Origin: Euptelea pleiosperma
Lineage: Eukaryota > Streptophyta > Magnoliopsida > Ranunculales > Eupteleaceae
Direction of reading: 5' to 3'
Length of the DNA stretch: 64,000 nucleotides
Assembly: GCA_035048495.1 (NCBI GenBank)
Contig: CM068541.1
Location: 9,555,929-9,619,928 of the forward strand
Numbering within the stretch: the first letter of the stretch is position 1; every line of letters starts with the position of its first letter. A model generated the notes under the pieces. The model saw only the letters and a list, made by a program, of their open reading frames with translations. It ran no database searches and was not told the origin of the DNA. Below, piece after piece: positions 44,991 to 54,987 of this stretch. Made by a program: the position numbers and the translations under genes.

Positions 44991-45256
44991 TGTTAAGACC
45001 CAAACCAATACACCAAAAGCATGTAGGCAATGGAGGCGCATAAAGCTTAGGTCTTTACCATTAGGATCGTAAAATACCATTGTGTTTCCGTGGCCAACAT
45101 CCTCACTCTGGCCCCTGTGGTTGCCCCTTTCGTGAGTCGAACTGGGGACGTGGGGTCGGCTCTGATACCAAATGTTAAGACCCAAACTGATACACTAAAA
45201 GCACCTAGATGATATAGGTGTGGAAAGCTTAGGTCTTAACCATTAGGATCCTAACA
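44991..45256 (-). mobile_element. Miniature LTR retrotransposon (SMART/TRIM type), 266 bp
   Basis: Two direct 84 bp LTRs (44991-45074 and 45173-45256) share tgttaagacccaaac, 'aaagcttaggtctt' and ccattaggatc; the termini are TGTTA...TAACA. A primer-binding site TGGTATCAGAGCC lies on the minus strand at 45158-45170, two bases from the LTR. The pentamer caatg flanks the element exactly (44986-44990 and 45257-45261). Only about 98 bp separate the LTRs, so nothing is encoded and movement would depend on proteins from other elements. Confidence 0.95.
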
Positions 45257-45261
45257 CAATG

Positions 45262-47240
45262 TATGGTTGCCTGATGGTGAAATTTCTACCAAGTTTTTCT
45301 TTAAGCCTTATGGAGTTGTTTCCTTCCATCCGCGTCTCATTCATCTTTATGCAACCATGTTCAGTTGATTATTTGAACATTTGTTGTTTTTGTCTAAAAT
45401 TAGATAATTCGATAGTATTCTTGTTGGTATATGTGGACTGGATTTCTAATTGTTCCTACTTTTGCTCAACAATATTGCTATATTGCGCTCTTAGTGTTCA
45501 AGAACAGCAAACGATCCGTTTTACTATTGAAATCTAGTGTATCCCAAACACCCTGAATGCTAGAAGCCAAGATTAATCTGAATTAATTTTGTTAACTTCT
45601 TGTATTTGAGACTGTTTGAACCACCAAGGATAAGAAAGTATATAAACATAAGAAGATGAAGGAATAAAGGACAAAATTCAACAAATAATTATACTAAGAC
45701 ACTTCTCTGTTATTTTTCTCTCCACCTCAACTCGGCCATATTATCGTAAGCCTTCTGCAAAATCTGCTATAATCTGCGCATGTTTTTTGTCTTTTTTATT
45801 TGACAAATCTTCAAAGAGCTTCTCCTATGGCTTATAAAGGGTGGATTATTTCCATTTCAAACCAACTGCTTCACTATGAGCCTAGTCAACTGCTGCATCA
45901 AAATAATTGTCTTCAAGGTTTCTCTTTGTGAAGATTCTTCCACCTTTTGTTATCTGTATGTACAATATCTATCTAGACATTGCTTCCCTAATTTCGGTCC
46001 CAAGATCAATAACTTATGCTATTTATCTATAGTTGTTTCATCATGGGGTTCATGAGAGTACATGGTGAAATATTTGTTCTACTGATACCTAAAACCTAGA
46101 TTCGAGTTCCAACTTCACTCACTAACTTCTTTCTACCTGAAATGAAAAAGAAATAAAATAAAATTTTACCAATCAAAAAAAAAAATTGGAATGTTTAACT
46201 TGAAACTGAGGAATGCTTCTTTGGACTTCAGCATTACATTTTGGAGCTACCTTCTGGGAGGAAAGTTAAATTGTCTCATGTATTTGTTCTCAACCTTCTC
46301 AAGATTAACTTTGCATACTTAAATTTTGCTCTTTGTCAAATCAAGAGATCATGGAAGACATGTTCTTCACTTCTATCAAGAACGCCAAGAAGGAAGTAAA
46401 TTTCGATTTCGAAGTTTATTTTGACCAGCTTGGAAATGGAAATATTTCGATAAATGTGGAAATGATAGATTTTTTGTGAAAAGTTTAAGAAATGATGAAA
46501 CAAAATAATAACGCACTCATAAGCTATCAAATCATAATATACATTCATATATAGTGTGAAAATGAATGACCATAGTGGTTTGTAGTATGTTGAGGATGGT
46601 ACATGTAGGGATCGAACCGACCAAATAAGAACCAGAAACAAAACCGACTTGATAATAACAATTTCGGTTTTGGGTAGTGTGATATTGGAACGAAACTGAT
46701 AGGAAATGGAACTAGTATATAAATATAATATTAAGTATATAAATATAGTTTCAAAATTGTCAAATTATCAAGATTGGAATCGATGTACTGGAATCAAAAT
46801 CGACTGGAACCGAGCAATTGGTTTTAGTTCTGGATCCATCATTTTGAGAACTAGAACCGAAATTTTGGTCCCGAATGAGTAACCTTAGGAACGAACTGGA
46901 ATCAACTCGTTGGCACCTCTAGGTACATATTAGTCAGACAACTAAAGACGACAAAAAATGATAATTACATCCACATAGAAAGAAAGAATAGAATAGCCTC
47001 CCATATCGTAAAGACGTGTTACAAAAAGCTTTTAAGAATAGAAACAAGGTACCAAAGTAAAACACATAATTAATATGTTTGTTTAGTTATATTAAGTAAA
47101 ACAATGAACTATTTAAACCAATTAGAAGGAAATACTGAATCACATATGTATGGATTTGATATGACAATTAAAATTAACAACCAGGAGATACCTTGAAGTG
47201 ACTAATTTTGTTACCTTGGTTCTATTATTCATAAGGAATG
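45262..47240. other. Intergenic AT-rich DNA with a decayed hAT element
   Basis: 46600-46922 keeps the ggttccgg-type pattern and 'ttggcacctctaggt' end of the 'taggggtgtcaa' family, strongly mutated. No coding region was recognised elsewhere. Confidence 0.5.
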
Positions 47241-47940
47241 AGAAATTGATGAGGATGTTGCCTATAGAATTAGAGCGGGGTGGCTAAAGTGGAGATGTGC
47301 TTTCGGAGTGTTATGTGATCGTCATGTGCCACTTAGATTCAAAGAAAATTTTGGCAAGACGACAATAAGATTGACAATGCTTCGTGGAACAAAATACTGG
47401 GCATTCAAGAAACATGTTCATAAAATGAGTATAGCTGAAAGGAGGATGTTGAGATGGATGTGTGGTAAGACAAGAAAAGATAAAATTGGAAATGATAGCA
47501 TTTATGAAAATATAGTAGTCCCAATAAGTGACAAAATACTGGGCATTCAAGAAACATATTCATAAAATGAGTATAGCTGAAAAGAGGATGTTGAGATGGA
47601 TGTGTGGTAAGGCAAGAAAAGATAAAATTAGAAATGAAAGCATTTGTGAAAATATAGTAGTCCCAATAAGTGACAAAATAAGGGAAAGCCGATTTGAAAT
47701 GGTTTGATCATGTACAACGAAGAGCAATTGCAGCACAAGTGAGAAAGAAGTTGCAAGCCAAATGATTTGAAATGGCTAGGAGAAGGCCAAAATGGATGTT
47801 GAATGGAGTGGAGTTCTGAGAGAAGATTTCAAGAAACTTACCTTAATGAAAGAGATGGCTTTAAATAAGATTGAATGGAATATGATTCGTGTAGCTGGCC
47901 CTATACCGTTGGAAAAAGGCTTATGACGAGGATGTTATGA
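47241..47940 (+). mobile_element. RTE-type LINE tail with internal 142 bp duplication
   Basis: The frame reads DEDVAYRIRAGWLKWRCAFG, then VLCDRHVPLRFK and KMSIAERRMLRWMCGKTRKD, the conserved tail after the reverse transcriptase of RTE-like LINEs. The block 47391-47532 is repeated at 47533-47674. Later frames give ALNKIEWNMIRVAGP, the usual last motif. The 5' part is missing. Confidence 0.85.
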
Positions 47941-49062
47941 ATAGATTTGATGCATAAGGGTGTCATTGTTTTATAAATGTTATTAATTTTTAATTAAACA
48001 ATTATTGATTATGAAAAATAGTCATAAATTAAGTTATTAGCTAATCCTAATTCACTTTAATTAATACCATAATATTATATATAATTTTAAAAAACATATC
48101 TACTATTAATTTATAGTATTTGCCTAGTTTCTCAAAATTTTAAATATTTTTAGAACAAATGTTTCTTACCAACGGTCGAAATGTTTTTGTACATGTTTTG
48201 TAAGTTTTGTAAATTTCGCATGAAATTTACTATTCATGCGAAATATTTTGACATAAATCAAAATATTCCACAAAATTTAACTTTTCTTTATGTACCTAAT
48301 CTTTCTCAAAATACCGAAATATTTCACAAATATTTTGATAATTTCACAAATTTATTTCCTTGAAGGGTGAGATTGGCATTTCTCCTAAAGAGTGGAATTG
48401 ATCTATGCGCTTATCTTCTATTCGCCTTTCCTTTATCCCTAGCTTATCTTCTACGCGCCCCTCTACATAGATCTCTATTGATAATCAAATCTATATGTTC
48501 TTATTCTCCATTAGCGTAGGGGGCTGTTTGGTTGATTTTTAATTTTTATAGAATTACTTATCCACGTTGGCCTTTTGAGGATGTGCATTCCACACCCTCG
48601 TAATATCCCTGCAACCCAAACAAGAGAGAGCCCATATGATGTTGGTTGGTAGTCTATGCAGAACAGAGTTATAACTTCAACCAAACACCTTGATTTCTTC
48701 ATACGGCATATCCAGAGTTAAAAAGAGTCCTAAGTGCTAAGTTTGCAAATCGTTCGTGTATTATACGCCTATTTTTTCCCTCTAGCCGAATAAATAAATT
48801 AGTTCCATCATTGCCTATTTTGATTTTTTTTTTCATTTATATGAGAACACATCTGATGGACCTGAGGTCACTCATCCTTAATGGACCCCCCGTCTCATAC
48901 AGAACGACTCTTCTATTTGAACCGGTCGATCGGTTGGCGACTTAAACAGGGCATTTACCTAAAATCAGACCCACTGGACATTTTTCAATTTCTTGATCTA
49001 ACGGACTTATTTTGATCCATTATGGTTACTATTTTAGCCATCCAAGAGGTAGCTCACCAATT
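47941..49062. other. Intergenic AT-rich DNA
   Basis: No gene or named repeat recognised. 48180-48360 is very AT-rich with a chance frame. Confidence 0.5.
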
Positions 49063-49234
49063 GTAAGACGTAGCAGCGACTTGGGTATGCTCCCCAAGGT
49101 CATGAGTTCGAGACTGCGCCCCCTTGCGTAAGCCGTGTTGTGTGTACTGGAAGGCTTGGGTAAGTGCGCACAACCGTAGGACTAGTCCGATCACCAATGT
49201 GTGCGGGGATACCTGCCTTATCAAAAAAAAAAAA
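49063..49234 (+). mobile_element. SINE, intact copy with poly(A) tail
   Basis: About 172 bp from gtaagacgtagcagcgactt to a run of twelve A. It contains an RNA polymerase III B-box-like segment (gagttcgagac) about 45 bp from the start and ends 'ggggatacctgccttatc'. About 85% like the interrupted copy at 16601. No clear target duplication. Confidence 0.7.
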
Positions 49235-49879
49235 TGGAGAAAATGTTTTGATATTAAAATATTTGACACGTCAACGTTCACTATTTTGACACGTGGCCTA
49301 AATGGGCCAAAAGCAGCCTTATATGACATTCAAGACAAGATCCAACGTAACAATGATTTATGGTATTAAATTAACAGATATGTTGCGTGTAACAATGTAT
49401 TAAGATTGAGCTTCTATATAATAAGTTTTTATTCAGGGAAGAGCGCCTGAAAAGTTGCCTAATTGCAAAGAAGCCTCAATTCTTTTTTGCAGAATAACAA
49501 AGAAGGCCCTATGTTCCGCAATAAATACAAAAAAGGCCTTTACACTCTGCATACGAAATCATTCTTCAGTTTATTTACCATTTTATCCTCAGTCAGCTGG
49601 TACAAATTGGTGCTCTTCAATGACTACCATGACTCATCGTTCAATTAAAAGGAGAAAGCTAAGGTCCCAACTTTCATGTGACGCAGATGTAGGGAGATAT
49701 GATCTACCATTTGATTCATCATCTTAAATCACGCATTCGTTCTAATTGATGCTATCATCAATCTTTGGTGTACATTATTACCAAACTATCTCAACCAGCT
49801 CTCCCTTATTTTGTCACATGGTGAGTCCACTCGTATTTCACAATGTGTTCAATTTCATTTATCTCAACATCCTCATCTC

Positions 49880-50275
49880 AAGATCTTGTGGGTCTAGTTT
49901 GGGCTATGCCTCAATCTATTGCGGCTTTATTGAGAGGTTCGCCTAAACCATCCCTTTCAGTAGTAGGGAAAATTATTTGGAGGATGGTGGTGGTTCGCAA
50001 TTATGTGGGGTATTTAGATGAAGAGGAATGGGAGGATCTTTAGAAACAATGAGGATTCTCTCCATGATACTCTTATCAGTATAAAGGCATTTATCTTCAA
50101 CTGGGGGAGTATTTTTCAGGAGATAGAGAAGTGTCTATTTTGGAGATATGGTTTGTAGGTTGGACGTTCTCTTACGGAGATGGTAGTGGTGTTCGTTCTT
50201 GTTGAGATCTTCTCGATCTCCTTTAATATAATTCTGGACTTAATTATCAAGAAAAATAAAAGCATCCTCGTCTTG
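49880..50275 (+). mobile_element. L1-type LINE tail, second copy
   Basis: Frames read RNGRIFRNNEDSLHDTLISI, then KAFIFNWGSIFQEIEKC, the C-terminal tail of plant L1 LINEs. 3' end near 50270 (tcaagaaaaataaaag). Truncated and frameshifted. Confidence 0.65.
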
Positions 50276-51008
50276 TCATCTCGGCTACGCTCATTCTAAG
50301 AACATTCAATAACCAAGCTTATAATCGGATGGTCGGTGGGTCTTCAATGATGGTAGTTCATCCCTCTAGTCTCTATCACAAGGGGACCTTAGACATCCTC
50401 AAAAAAAAGAAAAAAAAAAAGGGGGAGTGCCTTAATTGATCTCTAATGTTGACTCAATGACCTCTTTGCTATTGTACAAAATTTGGAGCCTTTTTTTGCT
50501 GTTAACCAACCTTATAGAGCCCCTCTTTTGTAAATTTCCATTTTGCTAATGCCTCTAACCACACCTGTCGCATCACAAGTAGAAAAAACAATACAAAGAC
50601 CCTCGTGTGTTGCTTCATAAACAGAAGATAAGCACATGGGGTATGTGCTGGCATGACCCGGTCATGCTCCAATTAAATCGCCCTCCATATTTCTTAGTTG
50701 TTTGTATTAATTGATCCCTTTCATATCTCTCTCTCTCCCACAGGCATCGATCAAAATAAAAATCCCATAAAAGTCCTATGTACACACACACACATATATA
50801 TATTCTAATACATTAATGTGTACAACTGCACATAGATACTGAACCTTACATATCACATGTTGCCGTATCCCACATGGTTTCTTCACTCAGACCCATTTGC
50901 TATTGTTTTAATTATCCAACACAAAAAAAAAAAAAAAAAACAGGAACACATGGAAGAGCCCCAAGACGGCTCAAGTCTTCTACTAGTAGGGATGAAAAGG
51001 TGGAGGCC
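50276..51008. other. 5' flank of the DUF1685 gene
   Basis: CA/TA repeat (50781-50800), A-run at 50922-50940 and otherwise unremarkable AT-rich DNA. Promoter elements were not assigned. Confidence 0.4.
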
Positions 51009-51665
51009 ATGGAGCTTTTGGATGAGTATTGGTTCTTTGAAAACTTGTTTTATAGAAGAACAAGTATGTTGAGGTCTTCTTCTGATCCATATCCTTCCTC
51101 AAACAAGATTCAAGAGATGGGTGTTGAGAATTTAGATAATGAACAGTCTTCAACCACCACCACCAACCTTCCCAGAGAGGACGATTCAATTCGCCGTAAT
51201 TTGCTTCGGACTCCATCGCTACCACCTTGCATAGGGAAGGAAGAAGTGGCTCAAGAAGAAGAAATCAATCGTATATCGAGCAAATTCAGCCGTCAAGCCT
51301 CGCTTGGCTCTTCGAATATCTTGCCTCCACGACGTATTTCCAAGGTACTACACTGTAATGATCCTCTTTTTAAGTTTTCACAGCTTTTCCAATTCCTAAG
51401 GACTCTGCTTGTAAAAACTATGGGCACCCATCTGAGTATATAAAACATCCGCACCAACTATCAAAAGGTTCAATTGATACAATAATCCAATATTCACCCT
51501 AATCCATCGTCACAAATCAAAATATCGAATTATATAGTTCTTTGCTTGTAATTATAAACCCATTTATGTGTGTAAACCATCCATACCATCCAATTGGTTT
51601 ACCTACCAACAATTCATATTTGTCCAAGTGATGAGCCATATAGCCAAATTTTGCACCAATGATCA

Positions 51666-51700
<35 letters not shown>

Positions 51701-52160
51701 GTTCCTAAGATTGGATTTCAGAGCATAACACATAGTGCTAGCATTCCGAGGCATCGAGCACGAAGGGAATCGAAGGGGAAAAATGTGATTAAGGATAGCA
51801 AGAACTGTCCTTGTTTAACTAAAGAAGTGAATTATAGGAATGAAGGTCACAATAAGAGCTGGAAGAGCCTAAGCGATCTCGAATTCGAGGAGGTTCAAGG
51901 TTTCAAGGACTTGGGATTCATATTCAATGAGGAAGACATAAACCCAAGTAGTTAACATAATTCCTGGTTTGCAAGGCAAGAAGCCAGTTGACAGGGATGA
52001 TGACAAGGTGAGGAGACCTTATCTTTCTGAAGCATGGCTTGTACAAAGGTCATCCCCTCCAATACCCAATTGGGTTGATAGGAGATCAGTAGCAGACATG
52101 AAGGCACAACTGAAGTATTGGGCCAGGGCTGTGGCATCTAACGTGCGCCAAGAGTGTTAA
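51009..52160 (+). pseudogene. DUF1685-family gene with frameshift in the conserved core
   Basis: DUF1685 proteins are plant-specific and of unknown function. Exon 1 (51009-51344) gives MELLDEYWFFENLFYRR, a Ser/Thr-rich linker and RTPSLPPCIGKEE. A phase-0 GT-AG intron (51345-51709) with a CT run before the AG leads to exon 2 (51710 on): SIPRHRARRESKGK, then SLSDLEFEEVQGFKDLGF. At about 51949-51957 the frame hits TAA after EEDINPSS, while a frame shifted by one base reads on through VVNIIPGLQGKKP and VRRPYLSEAWLVQRSS to ARAVASNVRQEC (stop 52158). The family normally has these parts in one chain, so one extra base (or two missing) breaks an otherwise intact gene. It may be a recent null allele or a sequencing error. 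A longer frame begins at 50874, but the ATG at 51009 fits the family N-terminus. Confidence 0.85.
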
Positions 52161-53623
52161 AAAATTTCACATGAAAAAGTAGCCATTTTCTTTTATTACC
52201 TTGATTTATTTAGCATGAAGAAATAAATTTGGGTGTCACACATGATACCTCTTATCTTACATGTATATAAATTTTTTGGGCTTTGTGGGTGTTCAGAATA
52301 ATACAACCTTCATGTTAATATGTCCTTTCTATTTCATTCTTGCTAACCTTTTTTTTTGTGGGCCAGGCTCCCATGACCTGCCTTTAATGACCGGCTCCCG
52401 GGACAGGCCTTGTTGGGCGTGGATTCCGAGAATTCAAGAAGAGGATATGACAAAAGAAAACGGGAAATCGAGAAGGCCTCCACTAAACTAGTAAAAAGAA
52501 AAAAAATTACATGAGGAACTCCTAGTTACCCTTTTGCATAATAGAGTCCAACCTAAAAATCAAGTTCTCAAAGGCCAATCTTTTACATTCTTCATATATC
52601 TTGAACTAAAAGAAAATGAGAGCCTTGATAGATAAAACAATATCGAAGCTAGACGTCTCCTTGCCCTCAAAGACTACTATTCCTCTCCTTTCATAGGCCC
52701 CACCAGATTGCAAAAGGAAGGATGCACCATAGTCTATGGCCACAAGGACGAAAACTTCTGGCCCCTTCGTGTCTGACCCACTTAGGAAGTTCTAATCTCT
52801 TCTTTTTGAGTTTGAACATAATATAATGTTTCATATGCGATATGACGCCATTAGAGTAGCAGGCTTTTTGGCTTGTTTTTGTACTTCAAATAGTGAACTA
52901 ATTCTCTATCCTTCTCAATTTCGAGACGACCTTCATGCGAGACTATTTGTACAAAAAATAGTAAATTTTCTCTTAATATAAGTCGTTTAGGCGTGGCCTA
53001 ACCACATTACTTACCCACCATAAGAATCTACATTGTTCATTTGTCTAAATTATATACCACTTAAAGTGGCGTGTTAATTGCGTTCGCCCCGTTAATCCTA
53101 TCATCAAATCAGTATAATTCAAGGGGGTATATTCAGTCAATGATGTTCACGGCCGTGAAACGTGGCTTGAGCCCCCCCTCATTTTTTTTTCTTTTTGCAG
53201 TTGTTCCCCTTCAACTTTGTCCTTTGCTGCCTTGCCCCTGGAACAAAATCCTGGCTCCGCCACTGCCTACAACACATCACAATATGAGGGAGTTTTGTTG
53301 GTAGGGTTTAAGAAACTTTTTGCTGCTAATGAAATGCAATGAACCTCCGTGATGACATCCTATAAGCACGCAACGCTGGCAAAAAAAAAAGTCATGCTAC
53401 CCTCGAGTAACCGAACAAAAATATGTGCAGTTGAGGTCATTGACCGTTGGATTCAAGAAATCAATGGTCCGTGAAGGTACAACTATTTTATTCTTTGCAG
53501 TTGTTGTCCAGTGGACCATAGATCTCTTGAATCCAATAGTCAATGGCCTCAACCGCACATCTTTTGTATAGTTAACTGTGGGGTAGCATTTTCCAAAAAA
53601 TAAATTGGCTTGACCTGAGATTG
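52161..53623. other. Intergenic DNA
   Basis: No gene was recognised. 53390-53600 contains an inverted pair around 'ccaatagtcaatggcctcaa' and 'gaggtcattgaccgttggat', a small palindrome of unknown class. Confidence 0.45.
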
Positions 53624-53782
53624 GAGTTCAACTTGTCACAACGGATTGCAAATCACACACAATCACAAGCCAATGAGTTCTTGGCCGGTACACCTCAAAG
53701 CAAAAGCACATGGGTACGTTGCAAAAAGCACTTGGGTACGTGCTGAGAACTCATTGGCAATCCGTTGTGACAAGTTTTACAC
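53624..53782. mobile_element. Short Mutator-like foldback element
   Basis: 159 bp, ends gagttcaacttgtcac and gtgacaagttttacac. The nonamer ctgagattg is repeated exactly at 53615-53623 and 53783-53791. Sister copy: 24762-24938. Confidence 0.9.
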
Positions 53783-53791
53783 CTGAGATTG

Positions 53792-54987
53792 TACATGTTT
53801 TACGATGTCAACATCAACTTTTGCTACTTTAAGTTAGCAGCAAAAAAATTAGGGATTTTTTGCATGACCCCGTTCCTTTATAGATGCAATTTGCATGGTA
53901 TTTATAGATTCGCTTCTCACCATTTGACCATGGTCAACCTAATGTACTTGGCTCGGTACCATGTGGTTCCTCAGTTTAATCTATGTAGATTTTCTTACAA
54001 ATGATCATAATTTTTCGTTACAAGGGTGAACCGTTAAGATTTGAAAATGAAACTGTCTTTTTAAAAATCTCAATAAAATAAATGATATATTACAAAGTTC
54101 CACTACAAAAAAGTCAGTTTAGAAGGATTTTGAACCATTCTTAAATTTTTCAAAATAGGAACGATTCTTAAATTTTTTCAAAATAGGAACGATTTTAGGG
54201 TGTTCATAATATTTGGAAATTACCCAAAATACTGTATCTTTTTAAGGTAATTATAGTGTCCAACACCAATAACGTCGTGACACATGTACCTAAGGAAATC
54301 AAGAGACCATGCCAACCCGGTTTTCCCCTCTTTCTGGGATAGGCTAAGCCCTACTCCATGTCCTACAGGTCTCCATACAACTTCTGGGCTAGATGCAGTT
54401 TTCATTCAATGTGTGAAGTCACCTTCCCACAATCTAACTTCAGTTAAAAGAAGAAAATCTAAATGAAAGAAACTTCTGCAATGAGAAATTTTGCAGGCTT
54501 TAATAATGACCTATTAACTGTAATGAGATAAAACTACCCAAAAAACACTGCTCATTGCTGAACAAAACAAGCACACATTATTAGTCAAGAGTAAACTGAA
54601 CTTAGTATGACAAATTACACACCACAATACCATGACCCTCAAATTCAAGACCATGTTTCTGATGCATCCTACAGCAAAACATATTCTTCAAATTATTAAC
54701 AGTAGATATGTGTCAAGGTCCCAAGTTTTCACAGATTAAATTCTGCAGTGTAGGTCTTGGATGCCCAACAATTTAAACATCAATCTTTCTCGATTATATT
54801 TTATGAAATGGGTTCAATTTGGGCAGGTCAAATGGTAATATCTTCTGCAACAAGTATCACACAGAAACAAATAGATAAATCCACAACCAGTGTTTTAAGT
54901 ATCCATGGTGCAAGATTCTCAAACAGAAAAATCAGAAAAAGAAAAACGGCGAAGTTTTGCTTCATGGCGAAAGGAATGAAGTTGCAT
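53792..54987. other. 3' flank of the ARF gene
   Basis: No gene seen. The part nearest 54987 probably includes the ARF 3' untranslated region. Frames at 54757-55187 on the plus strand are shadows of the last ARF exon. Confidence 0.45.

Noticed and set aside
49085..49140. Possible tRNA gene
   Set aside because: Only a B-box-like segment is present; no cloverleaf can be formed and an A tail follows, so a SINE is the better call.
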